NCBI RefSeq assembly: GCF_003966145.1
Contig: NZ_RXNR01000008.1
Coordinates: 1 to 64,000, forward strand
DNA length: 64,000 bases
Direction: 5' to 3'
Source of the DNA: Lysinibacillus telephonicus
Lineage (GTDB): Bacteria > Bacillota > Bacilli > Bacillales_A > Planococcaceae
The notes below the pieces were generated by a model, which was not told the DNA's origin, made no database searches, and worked only from the letters and a program-made list of their open reading frames with translations. This document shows, in pieces, positions 8,713-18,090 of the stretch (its first letter is position 1; every line of letters begins with the position of its first letter). Made by a program: the position numbers and the translations under genes.

Positions 8713-9853
8713 TGAAGCAACTCAATCTAATAGAGGTTTAAGTTTTAAGGTTGATCTTCAATCGTATATGCTTATTATCGCATTAGTTTTGATTGCAGTC
8801 ATATTTGGAATTTTTACGGGCGGTGAATTTCTATCCTCTCGAAACCTCTCTAATTTATTTACCCAAATGTCAATAATCGCTGTACTTGCAATAGGAATGA
8901 CACTTGTAATTGTTGCAGGACATATTGATTTATCAGTTGGTTCATTAGTTGGATTAGCTGGTGGCGCTGCAGCGATATTACAAGTTTGGTATGGCTGGAA
9001 TACAGTTTTAACTGTAATTGCTGCAATTGTAGTTGGAGCAATATTTGGATTATGGCAAGGCTGGTGGGTTGCTTACCGAGCGGTTCCAGCTTTCATCGTG
9101 ACACTTGGTGGAATGCTTATTTTCCGAGGAATCTTAATTGGAATAACGAATGGTCAAACGATTTCCAATCTAGATGAAAGTTTTAAATTAATTGGAACAA
9201 GCTATTTCCCATATATTCCAGGTTACATTCTTGCTGTAGTATGTATTGCTTTACTTGTTTTTGGGACAGTGAGAAAACGTTCGAAAAGAAAGAGTATGGG
9301 ACTATTGCTTTCTGCTCCAATGTTTGATTATGGCAAGGTAGCAATTTATTCCTTCTTTATTTTATTAGCTACTTATCTATTAAACAGATATCTTGGAATT
9401 CCAGTTCCGATTTTAATTGTAGCATTATTAGCGGTTATTTTTATCTTTATCTCAAATAATACAGCGTTTGGGCGCTATGTTTATGCAATTGGTGGAAATG
9501 AAGAAGCTGCAGCACTTTCTGGTATAAACATTAAACGTAATGTGTTGTGGGTATTCACTACAATGGGTGCTCTTGCTGGAGTAGCAGGTGTTTTATTAAC
9601 AAGTAGACTTAATGCTGCAACAGTTAGTGCTGGTAGTAACTACGAGCTGGATGCAATTGCTGCGTGTGTGATCGGTGGAACAAGCCTAGTAGGTGGTAAA
9701 GGGAAAATTGTTGGGGCACTAATTGGTGCTCTAATTATGGCTAGTATTGATAATGGTATGAGTATGATGAATATTGAAGCTTTTTGGCAATATATTGTTA
9801 AAGGTTTAATACTTATCGTAGCTGTATGGATTGATATTTCAAGTAAGAAGTAA
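8687..9853 (+). CDS. xylH: D-xylose ABC transporter permease
   Basis: A polytopic membrane protein of the branched-chain/RbsC-XylH permease family with about ten helices. It carries the conserved GMTLVIVAGHIDLSVGS near residue 70, FIVTLGGMLIFRG, and the loop GNEEAAALSGI that contacts the ATPase, ending in IGGTSLVGGKG. The insert with charged residues (KRSKRKS) around residue 205 is typical of XylH rather than RbsC. The start is GTG 8687, eight bases after AGGAGG (8673-8678), inside the end of xylG. It forms the translocation pore for xylose. Confidence 0.93.
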   Translation: MSNHLSTADEATQSNRGLSFKVDLQSYMLIIALVLIAVIFGIFTGGEFLSSRNLSNLFTQMSIIAVLAIGMTLVIVAGHIDLSVGSLVGLAGGAAAILQVWYGWNTVLTVIAAIVVGAIFGLWQGWWVAYRAVPAFIVTLGGMLIFRGILIGITNGQTISNLDESFKLIGTSYFPYIPGYILAVVCIALLVFGTVRKRSKRKSMGLLLSAPMFDYGKVAIYSFFILLATYLLNRYLGIPVPILIVALLAVIFIFISNNTAFGRYVYAIGGNEEAAALSGINIKRNVLWVFTTMGALAGVAGVLLTSRLNAATVSAGSNYELDAIAACVIGGTSLVGGKGKIVGALIGALIMASIDNGMSMMNIEAFWQYIVKGLILIVAVWIDISSKK

Positions 9854-9907
9854 ATCATAATTAATAGGAAAATATAATTTTTTCCTACGATAATAGGAGG
9901 CGATTAA

Positions 9908-11230
9908 ATGGCTTATTTTGAAAATGTAAACCATATTAAATTTGAAGGACATAAATCAACAAATCCGTTGGCGTTTAAATATTATAATCCAGAAGAAATA
10001 GTTGCAGGTAAATCGATGGAGGAAATTCTCCGTTTTGGTGTGGCCTATTGGCATACATTTACAATGGATGGATCGGATCCATTTGGCAATGGAAACATGA
10101 TTCGTTCTTGGGATAAGTTTACGGGAATGGACCTTGCAAAGGCACGAGTTGAAGCTGCATTTGAATTCTTTGAAAAATTGAACGTCCCATTCTTTTGCTT
10201 CCATGATATTGATATAGCCCCTGAAGGCGATAATCTAAAAGAAACAAATCAAAATTTGGATGAAATTGTAACAATGATTAAGGAATATATGAAAACTAGT
10301 AAAACTAAATTGCTTTGGAATACAGCGAATATGTTCTCACATCCACGCTTTGTTCATGGAGCTGCCACAGCCGTTAACGCAGATGTGTTTGCGTATTCCG
10401 CTGCTAAAGTAAAAAAAGGATTAGAAATAGCAAAAGAATTAGGCGCTGAAAACTATGTTTTTTGGGGTGGACGTGAAGGTTATGAAACGTTGTTGAATAC
10501 CGACATGAAACTTGAACAAGATAATCTTGGACGCTTTTTCCATATGGCAATTGATTATGCAAAAGAAATAGGCTTTACAGGGCAATTTTTAATTGAGCCG
10601 AAGCCAAAAGAACCAACAAAACATCAATATGATTTTGATGTAGCTACGGGATTAGCATTTTTACAAAATTATAATCTACAAGATTACTTTAAGTTCAATA
10701 TTGAGGCAAATCATGCGACATTAGCTGGCCATACTTTTGAGCATGAACTGCGTGTTGCCCGTATTAATGGAATGTTGGGATCTGTTGATGCAAACCAAGG
10801 AGATCCTTTACTTGGATGGGATACTGATGAATTTCCAACAGATTTATATTCTACTACTCTAGCAATGTATGAAATTTTACAAAATGGTGGACTTGGCCGT
10901 GGTGGATTAAACTTTGATGCAAAAGTTCGTAGAGGATCATTTGAGCAAGAAGATCTTTTCCATGCACATATTGCAGGGATGGATAGCTTTGCAATAGGAT
11001 TGAAAGTTGCCCAAAAATTACTTGATGATAAAGTTTTAGAAAACTTTATTGAAGAGCGTTATAGTAGTTATTCTTATGGAATTGGCAAAGACATCGTAGA
11101 AGGAAATACTGATTTTCATAAATTAGAGGAGTATGCGCTGCAATTAGATGAAATTAAAAACACATCTGGCAGAACAGAACGTCTAAAATCGATAGTTAAT
11201 CAATATTTATTAACAGTTCTTTCAGAGTAA
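9908..11230 (+). CDS. xylA: Xylose isomerase
   Basis: 440 residues, the length of class II xylose isomerases. It interconverts D-xylose and D-xylulose in the cytosol with two divalent metals. Visible motifs are [12 protein letters not shown] (catalytic histidine), [29 protein letters not shown] (metal-binding Glu and catalytic Lys), [32 protein letters not shown] and [17 protein letters not shown] ends eight bases before the ATG. It follows xylH by 54 bases without a terminator and precedes xylulokinase after a 321-base gap, giving a complete import-to-xylulose-5-phosphate route. Confidence 0.97.
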   Translation: MAYFENVNHIKFEGHKSTNPLAFKYYNPEEIVAGKSMEEILRFGVAYWHTFTMDGSDPFGNGNMIRSWDKFTGMDLAKARVEAAFEFFEKLNVPFFCFHDIDIAPEGDNLKETNQNLDEIVTMIKEYMKTSKTKLLWNTANMFSHPRFVHGAATAVNADVFAYSAAKVKKGLEIAKELGAENYVFWGGREGYETLLNTDMKLEQDNLGRFFHMAIDYAKEIGFTGQFLIEPKPKEPTKHQYDFDVATGLAFLQNYNLQDYFKFNIEANHATLAGHTFEHELRVARINGMLGSVDANQGDPLLGWDTDEFPTDLYSTTLAMYEILQNGGLGRGGLNFDAKVRRGSFEQEDLFHAHIAGMDSFAIGLKVAQKLLDDKVLENFIEERYSSYSYGIGKDIVEGNTDFHKLEEYALQLDEIKNTSGRTERLKSIVNQYLLTVLSE

Positions 11231-11551
11231 TTTAACAAGAATTTAGATATACCAGAGTGAAATTATAATAGTGTTTTGTTCAAAGAGGAAAGTAAAGTTC
11301 AATGAAGCGAAATCCTACTGACCATAGTAGATAATATACTTGGGGACTAAAGGAGAAGCTGTCTATGAAAATGCTATTACTACTAGATAATTTGAGCATC
11401 CTCTAGTAGTTCTGGTATATCTTTTTGTTTATTACCTCTAAGGTGAGAAATAAATACTGATTCTGCGTTTAGCAACTTGCTGACCTACCACGATCCTATA
11501 GACTGGATGTTGGTTAACTAATTCGCGATTGATATAAAATGAGGTGGACAA
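11231..11551 (+). other. Spacer between xylA and xylB with possible internal promoter and short ORF
   Basis: Contains a 13-codon ORF (ATG 11365, MKMLLLLDNLSIL) behind AAAGGAG, whose end lies in a CTACTAG/CTAGTAG inverted repeat around 11382-11408. A possible promoter sits before xylB: TTGGTT (11510-11515), 17 bases, TATAAA (11533-11538). None of these is proven. No clear terminator with a T tract was found, so read-through from xylA is possible. Confidence 0.35.
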
Positions 11552-13051
11552 ATGAAATATGTAATTGGTATTGATTTAGGAACAAGTGCTGTAAAAGTAC
11601 TACTGATGAATCAAAACGGCGAAGTGTGTATGGAGATTTCAAAATCATATCCACTTATTCAGGAAAAATCGGGTTACAGTGAGCAAAATCCATCTCATTG
11701 GGTAGAAAAAACAAAAGAGGCATTATCTGAACTAGTCAAAAAGTTTGACGATAATGTTGATAACATTGAAGGGATAAGTTTTTCTGGACAAATGCACGGG
11801 CTCGTTTTATTAGATGAAAATTGTGAAGTTCTGCGTCCTGCAATTTTATGGAATGATACAAGAACTACTAAACAATGCGAGGAAATTTATGAAATCGTAG
11901 GGAAAGAAAAGCTGCTTTCTATTACGAGAAATCCAGCATTGGAAGGATTCACATTACCAAAGCTTTTATGGGTAAAGGAACACGAAAGCGATATTTTTAA
12001 AAAAGCTTCTGTGTTTATGCTGCCGAAAGATTATTTGCGTTTTCAGATGACAGGTAATATTCATAGTGAATATTCCGATGCTGCCGGCACATTATTATTA
12101 AATGTTAGTGAGAAAAAGTGGAGCAAAGAAATATGTGAATTAACAGGAATTGATTATTCACTATGTCCACCACTTATAGAATCCCATGATTGTGTAGGCA
12201 CAATAAAAACTTCATTTGCAATGGAAACAGGGCTTTCCAAAGAGACAAAAGTATTTGCAGGCGGTGCTGATAATGCCTGTGGAGCAATTGGATCTGGGAT
12301 TTTATCAGAGGGGAAAACTCTTTGTAGTATTGGTACTTCTGGGGTTATTCTATCTTACGAAGAAAATAAGGATCGAGACTTTCAAGGGAAAGTCCATTAC
12401 TTTAATCACGGAAAAGAGAATGCATTTTATACAATGGGCGTTACATTAGCAGCAGGTTATAGTTTAAGTTGGTTTAAGGATGTTTTTGCCGAGAATGAAA
12501 CCTTTGAGGATTTACTTGCTGGAGTTGACGAAATTCCAATTGGAGCAAATGGATTAATCTTTACACCTTATTTAGTTGGAGAACGAACACCACATGCTGA
12601 TTCGGTTATTCGCGGAAGTTTTATTGGAATGGATGGAGCTCATACGAGAAAGCACTTTGTCCGTTCTGTATTAGAGGGGATTACCTTCTCACTTTATGAA
12701 ACTATTCATATTTTCAGAGAAAACGGTAAAACAATAGAGAAAATTGTTTCCATTGGTGGGGGAGCAAAAAATGAAGAATGGCTGCAAATGCAGGCAGATA
12801 TATTTAATGCAAACATTGTAAAACTTTCAAGTGAACAAGGTCCAGGCGTTGGAGCCGCAATGCTTGCAGCTGTTGGGAGCGGATGGTTTGAATCGCTGCA
12901 AGAGTGTGCAGATGTATTTATCGAAGAGGTTAAAACATATGAGCCTATAAAGGAAAATGCTGAGAAATATAAAAAACTTTTTGCAATTTATAAGCAAGTA
13001 TACGAACAAACCACAGAATTAAATGAATCCTTACAAGCCTTTAGAAAATAA
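11552..13051 (+). CDS. xylB: Xylulokinase
   Basis: FGGY-family carbohydrate kinase of 499 residues that phosphorylates D-xylulose to xylulose 5-phosphate for the pentose phosphate pathway. The N-terminal ATPase-like fold has GIDLGTSAVKVLL; SGQMHGLVLLD and ILWNDTRT line the sugar site. GGADNACGAIGSGI and CSIGTSGVI belong to the second lobe, and VSIGGGAKNEEWLQMQADI is the second FGGY signature region. GAGGTGG lies before the ATG. The position downstream of xylA and the MHG motif support xylulose rather than glycerol or gluconate as substrate. Confidence 0.95.
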   Translation: MKYVIGIDLGTSAVKVLLMNQNGEVCMEISKSYPLIQEKSGYSEQNPSHWVEKTKEALSELVKKFDDNVDNIEGISFSGQMHGLVLLDENCEVLRPAILWNDTRTTKQCEEIYEIVGKEKLLSITRNPALEGFTLPKLLWVKEHESDIFKKASVFMLPKDYLRFQMTGNIHSEYSDAAGTLLLNVSEKKWSKEICELTGIDYSLCPPLIESHDCVGTIKTSFAMETGLSKETKVFAGGADNACGAIGSGILSEGKTLCSIGTSGVILSYEENKDRDFQGKVHYFNHGKENAFYTMGVTLAAGYSLSWFKDVFAENETFEDLLAGVDEIPIGANGLIFTPYLVGERTPHADSVIRGSFIGMDGAHTRKHFVRSVLEGITFSLYETIHIFRENGKTIEKIVSIGGGAKNEEWLQMQADIFNANIVKLSSEQGPGVGAAMLAAVGSGWFESLQECADVFIEEVKTYEPIKENAEKYKKLFAIYKQVYEQTTELNESLQAFRK

Positions 13052-13087
13052 ATTTTTCCAATATTTAAATAATTAGGAGGCTATAAA

Positions 13088-14083
13088 GTGAATAAAATTC
13101 GTTGGGGAATTTTAAGTACGGCAAATATTGCACAAACAGAATTAATTCCAGCAATTTTTCGTGCAAAGAATGCAGAAGTAATCGCAATTGCTAGTAGAGG
13201 GAGCAAGGTGTACCAAGTTGCATTAGATTTAAACATCCCAAAAGCATATGAGAATTATGATGAACTTCTTGAAGATGAGAATATCGATGCTGTTTATATA
13301 CCACTTCCAAACCATTTACATAAAGAATGGGTTTTTAAAGCAGCAAAACAGGGCAAACACGTACTTTGTGAGAAACCAGTCTCTTTGACTGCTGAAGAGG
13401 CTCATGAAATGGTGCAAATTTGCAAGGAATATAATGTTAAATTTATGGAAGCATTTATGTATCAGTTTCATCCTCAACATGCACGAGTGAAAGAAATTAT
13501 TTCTTCAGGTGAGATTGGTGAGGTAAAAATGATACGATCAAGTCATTCATTTTATTTTCAAGATAGAGATGGAGATATTCGAATGAATAAAGATATGGGC
13601 GGCGGAAGTGTATATGATGTAGGCTGTTATTCTATACATGCAATTCGCAGCGTCCTACAAACAGAACCTATTAAAGTACATGTATATGCAAAAATTGATA
13701 GGGACACAAATGTTGATACTTCGGCATTTGCATATATGGAACTTGAGAATGGTGTTACAGCCCTAGTTGATTGTAGCTTTGATATGGTTGAACGAAATGA
13801 ATACGAAATCATTGGGACACAAGGATCGATTAAAGTACCTTATGCCTTCCGACCAGATAGAAATGGAGGGGGAGGTCATGTCATTGTTAAAATTGGAAAT
13901 AAATTAAGAGAAGAAATATTTTATGGTGATATATATTGTTTAGAAGTTGAACACTTTTCACAAGCTATTTTAGAGGATTTTCAGCCCTCTTATTCCGGCG
14001 AATCTGCAGTAAATAATATGCGAGTCATAAATGCTTTTTATGAATCAATTAAAACAGGACAGAGTGTGAATGTTAAACGGTAA
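13088..14083 (+). CDS. Gfo/Idh/MocA-family NAD(P)-dependent oxidoreductase
   Basis: The N-terminal Rossmann domain starts IRWGILSTANIAQ. IPLPNHLHKEW and LCEKPVSLTAEEA give the family lysine motif EKP at about residue 98. The C-terminal half is the GFO_IDH_MocA beta-sheet domain, with MGGGSVYDVGCYSIHAIR supplying the conserved histidine. The layout resembles sugar dehydrogenases, including D-xylose 1-dehydrogenases, and dihydrodiol dehydrogenase relatives. Its place between xylB and an aldose 1-epimerase suggests a pentose or pentose-derivative substrate; this is inference. The start is GTG 13088 behind TTAGGAGG. Confidence 0.85.
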   Translation: MNKIRWGILSTANIAQTELIPAIFRAKNAEVIAIASRGSKVYQVALDLNIPKAYENYDELLEDENIDAVYIPLPNHLHKEWVFKAAKQGKHVLCEKPVSLTAEEAHEMVQICKEYNVKFMEAFMYQFHPQHARVKEIISSGEIGEVKMIRSSHSFYFQDRDGDIRMNKDMGGGSVYDVGCYSIHAIRSVLQTEPIKVHVYAKIDRDTNVDTSAFAYMELENGVTALVDCSFDMVERNEYEIIGTQGSIKVPYAFRPDRNGGGGHVIVKIGNKLREEIFYGDIYCLEVEHFSQAILEDFQPSYSGESAVNNMRVINAFYESIKTGQSVNVKR

Positions 14084-14163
14084 TTATATATACATGGTTT
14101 CAAGTAAGCCCTTTTGTAGAGAGAAGAGAATTTTTAATAAATCGTAGAAGGTGATGGGGATGA

Positions 14164-15213
14164 ATGAAAGTTCTTAAGAAACAATTTGGTATTAAGGATA
14201 ACCAGCCAGTTTATATATTTACAATGAAAAATAATCATGGTGTGGAAATAACCTGTCTTAATTATGGCTGTATTATTACAAAGATTTTAGCCCCGGATCG
14301 CAATGGTGATAGTGAAAACATAGTATTAGGCTTTGATAATTTTACAGATTATGAAGTGAATTCACCTTATTTAGGTGCTATAGTAGGCAGATTCGCAGGT
14401 AGAATTAGTGAAGGAACATTTCAATTAAACGGAAAAAATTATATAGTTGCACAAAACGAGGGTAGCAATCATATACATGGCGGAATTAAAGGGTTTAGTC
14501 ATGTATTATGGGACGTGAAAATTATTGAAAAAGAGCATGAATTGTCGTTGGATTTTTTTTACCATAGTCCTGATGGTGAAGAAGGGTATCCCGGGAACGT
14601 AGAAATGAAAGTGACGTATACATTAAATAATGATAATGAATTTATTATAAGTTATTATGGTGTTTCTGACCAAACAACCTTATTGAACGTCACAAATCAT
14701 ACTTATTTCAATTTAAGTGGGAACTTGAAAAGAGATATTTTAAAGCACGAATTAACCATTGACAGTAATGCGTTCCTTGAATTGCAAGAAAACCTATTGC
14801 CAACGGGGAATATTATTAATGTTGAAAATACTGTTTTTGATTTTCGAAATGGGAGAGAGATTGGAGAAGGGGTCAAATCCAATAATATCCAAAATATGAT
14901 TGCTCATAACGGTTATGACCATCCTTTTTTACTGAATAAAAATCATCAGCAAGAAATTATTCTTGTTGAAAAAGAAAGTGGTCGTAAGCTTATTGTGGAA
15001 ACAGATGAACCGTGTGTTGTTTTATATACGGGAAATAATTTAGGCAATGAATTATCATTTTATGGAACGCCTTCTCGAAATTATTTAGGTTTATGCTTGG
15101 AGACTCAACACCCACCAGATTCAATCAATCATCCTCAATTCCAATCGTCAATATTACAAGAAAAGCAAGTGTATCAGACGAAGACAAAGTATCTATTCAC
15201 TACAGAATCATAA
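14164..15213 (+). CDS. galM: Aldose 1-epimerase (mutarotase)
   Basis: GalM-type beta-sandwich protein of 349 residues that interconverts alpha and beta anomers of free aldoses. Family signatures include GRFAGRISEGTFQLNGK, NHIHGGIKGFSHVLWDV (catalytic His), TNHTYFNLSG (second catalytic His), GYDHPFLL, and the closing LCLETQHPPDSINHPQF that carries the catalytic Glu. As the last gene of the xylose cluster it would supply the xylose anomer used by XylA. AGAAGGTGAT sits upstream of the ATG. It ends before a long symmetric terminator. Confidence 0.93.
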   Translation: MKVLKKQFGIKDNQPVYIFTMKNNHGVEITCLNYGCIITKILAPDRNGDSENIVLGFDNFTDYEVNSPYLGAIVGRFAGRISEGTFQLNGKNYIVAQNEGSNHIHGGIKGFSHVLWDVKIIEKEHELSLDFFYHSPDGEEGYPGNVEMKVTYTLNNDNEFIISYYGVSDQTTLLNVTNHTYFNLSGNLKRDILKHELTIDSNAFLELQENLLPTGNIINVENTVFDFRNGREIGEGVKSNNIQNMIAHNGYDHPFLLNKNHQQEIILVEKESGRKLIVETDEPCVVLYTGNNLGNELSFYGTPSRNYLGLCLETQHPPDSINHPQFQSSILQEKQVYQTKTKYLFTTES

Positions 15214-15259
15214 TTTAGATTGCTGCTCTATAAACGGGAATCACTAAAAGGGCTGTATA

Positions 15260-15301
15260 AATAAGCAAAAAGGGATCGAAACGGATTCCTTTTTGCTTAT
15301 T
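15260..15301. terminator. Bidirectional terminator between galM and the LysM-3D gene
   Basis: AATAAGCAAAAAGG (15260-15273) pairs with CCTTTTTGCTTATT (15288-15301), with GATC/GATT extending the stem inward. It lies between convergent genes, with T/A tracts on both sides inside the stem. Confidence 0.85.
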
Positions 15302-15340
15302 CTGTATATAAAAATTTAAGATGGGTTAGTTATGATTATG

Positions 15341-16276
15341 CTAGTCTAGTATTGTTACCTTTAATTGTTTAACTCCAAAGTCTGCTGCATCCTGTTTCGA
15401 AGGAATAAAGACATCGATTTTATTACCTTTAATGCTTCCTCCAGTATCTCCGGCGATTGCTTCACCATAGCCTTCTACATAAACTTTACTGCCAAGCGGA
15501 ATAACAGAAGGGTCAACTGAGATGACTTTTGCATCTGGATTTTCTTTAAGATTAATACCAGTTGAGGTAATACCAGAACATCCCTCGCATGAAGCTGTAT
15601 AAGCTGTAGCTTCCACTGTAATTACCTTCGAACCTGTGCTGCTTGCAGCAGGAGCAGTAGCCTCAGATGTACTTTCCTGTGCGGCTTTATTACTTTCAGC
15701 AGGAGTGGTTGCCTTAGGTGCAACTTTCTCTGAAGTCTCATTGCTTTTAGCAGGAGCGGTTGCTTTAGGTGCTTCTTCTTGTGAAATTTCATTATTTGCA
15801 GCAGGAGCAGCAGTCTTAGGTGTACTTTGCGTTAAAGCTTCATTTGATGGAGCCTTCGATTCAGGTGTACTTTCCTTTGGTGCATGCACTGCAGGAATTT
15901 TTGCACTTTCACTATTTTTTAAACCTTCAAAAATTACTAGATTTAAACCAGGGTGAATGAGATCAGTATGTAATTGGTTCCATTCCTTTATTTGTGAAAC
16001 TGTTACTTGATAAGCTATAGCTATGTCCCATAATGTATCCCCCTGCTTAACGGTATATTGTTTTTCCGGCGCAATGGTTAAAATATCTCCGGGATGAATA
16101 AGGTCTGTAGTAAGATGATTCACTGCTTGAATATTTTCTACAGATGAATTATTTGCACGTGCTAAATCCCAAAGTGTATCTCCTTTTTGTACGGTAATTG
16201 TTGCAGCTTGTACATTTGCACTAACAGTTAATGTGAGTGCAGCAAGTGGTACAATTGACATCATTTTTTTAATCAT
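15341..16276 (-). CDS. Secreted LysM-3D domain cell-wall protein (YocH-like)
   Basis: The signal peptide ends near VQAA. Two LysM domains follow at about residues 26-69 and 72-115 (both QKGDTLWD-like). Residues about 125-215 are a Pro/Ala/Ser/Glu-rich linker built of imperfect 20-residue repeats (APKATAPAKSNETSEK type). The C-terminal 3D domain (VEATAYTASCEGCSGITSTG ... AGDTGGSIKGNKIDVFI) carries the three conserved aspartates of MltA/RpfB-like muralytic folds. Family knowledge: B. subtilis YocH is a WalR-controlled autolysin involved in muropeptide release. No clear WalR box was found upstream. Two cysteines in the 3D domain are close enough for a disulphide. Confidence 0.88.
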   Translation of the reverse strand: MIKKMMSIVPLAALTLTVSANVQAATITVQKGDTLWDLARANNSSVENIQAVNHLTTDLIHPGDILTIAPEKQYTVKQGDTLWDIAIAYQVTVSQIKEWNQLHTDLIHPGLNLVIFEGLKNSESAKIPAVHAPKESTPESKAPSNEALTQSTPKTAAPAANNEISQEEAPKATAPAKSNETSEKVAPKATTPAESNKAAQESTSEATAPAASSTGSKVITVEATAYTASCEGCSGITSTGINLKENPDAKVISVDPSVIPLGSKVYVEGYGEAIAGDTGGSIKGNKIDVFIPSKQDAADFGVKQLKVTILD

Positions 16277-16896
16277 TTATTTATCCTCCAAGTTCTTGTT
16301 GCTAATTTTTAATAATCCTAACATAGATTTTTCTGACAAAAAGCACAGGAAGGTGATAAATCGATTACGTCCATGACATTTATATTGCAATAATATTTTT
16401 TATATAATTTTAGGTAATATTAGTATATTTCGGTTAATGAACAATTTGTAAAGTTCACTTTTATAAGTAAAAGATGTTTTAGATTTTCACAATGTAAGAT
16501 ACGTAACTATATGTCATATTTAAAGTTATTGCTAGTTGAATCGTAGGTCAATTATTAGAAATGTTTCGAGTGAAACGGGAAATTTGTAAAAAGTTAAAAG
16601 TGGCTAACCCCCTTGATAATAGCGGACTGGCTTGATGGTCGAGTCCTTTTTTTTATGCATTTTATTGATTTGTGGAAGGGAAAATCATATAACGTAAATG
16701 GCACCGAAAAAGCAGATGCAGAAATGGCAAAATCATCTTGCAAGAAATAGAAGGGAGGTTAAAAATTAATGCGATGCCATTATTTGTTATTTATGTAAAT
16801 CATTAATTAAGTCGTGTGCTATGATAAATAGATATTAAACTATTTCCTGCTTATAAAAAATTTTGTGTAAGAATATTAAATTGATGGAGAGATGTT
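16277..16896. other. Long spacer with possible sRNA and a possible gene remnant
   Basis: 620 bases between divergent genes. It holds the sRNA candidate listed separately. Further right, at about 16697-16790, one frame reads NGTEKADAEMAK and, after a one-base shift, IILQEIEGRLKINAMP, which looks like the remnant of a coding sequence; I cannot name the family. No c-di-AMP riboswitch was recognised ahead of the LysM-3D gene. Confidence 0.3.
16555..16655 (+). ncRNA. Candidate small RNA ending in an intrinsic terminator
   Basis: GGACT (16624-16628) pairs with AGTCC (16642-16646), followed by an eight-T tract with no gene immediately upstream on this strand. Just before the stem is a C-rich single-stranded stretch (TAACCCCCTTGATAATAG), the kind of seed seen in Firmicute sRNAs such as RsaE/RoxS, and a small TTTCGAGTGAAA hairpin lies near 16564. 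The 5' end and promoter are uncertain, and identity with RoxS is not claimed. Confidence 0.3.
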
Positions 16897-17948
16897 ATGG
16901 AAAATAAAATGAAATTTGGACAGTTTATAGCCAAGAAGAGGAAAGAGCAACAGATGACACAAAAAGATTTTGCATCATCATTGTATGTTACAGAATCAGC
17001 GGTTTCTAAATGGGAGCGTGGAGTTTCATATCCGGATATTTCACTTGTTTCTGAAATTTGCCGAGTACTTCAAATAACGGAACATGAATTGATTACTGCC
17101 AGTGAGGATTATCACCAAAGACAATTGGAAAAGCGAGGGAATTATTTCCTGAATATTGTAAAAACTTACTCTGCTATTTTATATGGAGCTTACCTAATAT
17201 CGCTCTTAGCTTGTTTTATTGTTAATTTAGTTATAGAGCATAAATTAGATTGGTTTTATATTGTTTTAACTGCAGAGCTGCTAGCTTTCTCACTTCTTAA
17301 TCTTCCGCTAATTGTGAGCAAAAGGAAAGGGTTGTTTACAGTTTTAGGAAGTTTTATTTCGCTTAATCTGTTATTACTTGTTTGTTCTTGTACACGGGAG
17401 GAGACTGGTTTGTTATTACATTTGTATGTACACTTACATTTTATGCCCTAGTATTTCTTCCAATAATTTTACGAAGTGAAATGAAGCCATTTGGTATAGG
17501 AAGTAATAAAGCACTATTATGTTTTATTATAGATACAGTTTTAGTCTATATTACAGTAATAGCATGTGTTCTTCTGTCAGGCTCTATGGATATTCAAAAT
17601 GTGCTTGAAATAGCAATTCCTTTAGTTAGTATTGGAATCATTCTTCCTTGGGTTTATCTATTGGTTATTCGCTACACTACATTTAATAACTATTATAAAG
17701 CTGCAATATGTTTAAGTATTAGTGGAGTTTATTTTTATATATTTAATAGTATCGTCGATATGATTATTGATAAAAAGGACTTTTCAATGCCAGTAGTTAA
17801 TCTAGCAGTTTGGAATAACACTTATATAAATGGCAATGTAGGTTTGATTATTTTTGTTAGTACAATTTTACTTGGCGTTGCATTTACAATAGCTGGAGTC
17901 ATTTATAGCCAAAAAAAGAATGTAGTTGATTCTTCCTATGAAAGTTAA
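16897..17948 (+). pseudogene. XRE-type HTH protein with membrane domain, split by a frameshift
   Basis: Residues 1-65 are a Cro/C1-type helix-turn-helix (FGQFIAKKRKEQQMTQKDFASSLYVTESAVSKWERG). Hydrophobic helices follow from about residue 88. The first frame fails near 17385, ending at 17451 with a non-homologous tail. The frame shifted by one base continues from 17382 as LFLYTGGDWFVITF with several more membrane helices to 17948. The two pieces together give the roughly 350 residues expected of HTH-membrane regulators in Firmicutes. The shift lies in the stretch GTTTGTTCTTG. It could be a real mutation or a sequence error. Confidence 0.75.
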
Positions 17949-17962
17949 TATAAGATTATTTC

Positions 17963-17990
17963 AACGGATTCCTATGTGGAATTCGTTTTT
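17963..17990 (+). terminator. Intrinsic terminator after the HTH-membrane gene
   Basis: AACGGATTCC (17963-17972) pairs with GGAATTCGTT (17978-17987; one G-U), then T tract. Confidence 0.75.
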
Positions 17991-18090
17991 CTTTGGTTAA
18001 TTACTTATTAATGAGAGGGATAATTAAGTACAATGTTTGTTTTATCCATAATATTATTGATAAACAATATTAGGATCTTTTTAATAGTTC

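Noticed and set aside
15636-15956. 106-residue frame on the plus strand opposite the LysM-3D linker
   Set aside because: Low-complexity antisense of the Ala/Pro repeat region, no ribosome site.
16277-16560. c-di-AMP (ydaO) riboswitch or WalR box before the LysM-3D gene
   Set aside because: Neither the aptamer consensus nor a TGTWAH-N5-TGTWAH pair was found.
17370-17400. Programmed frameshift in the HTH-membrane gene
   Set aside because: No slippery heptamer or downstream structure; simple indel is more likely.
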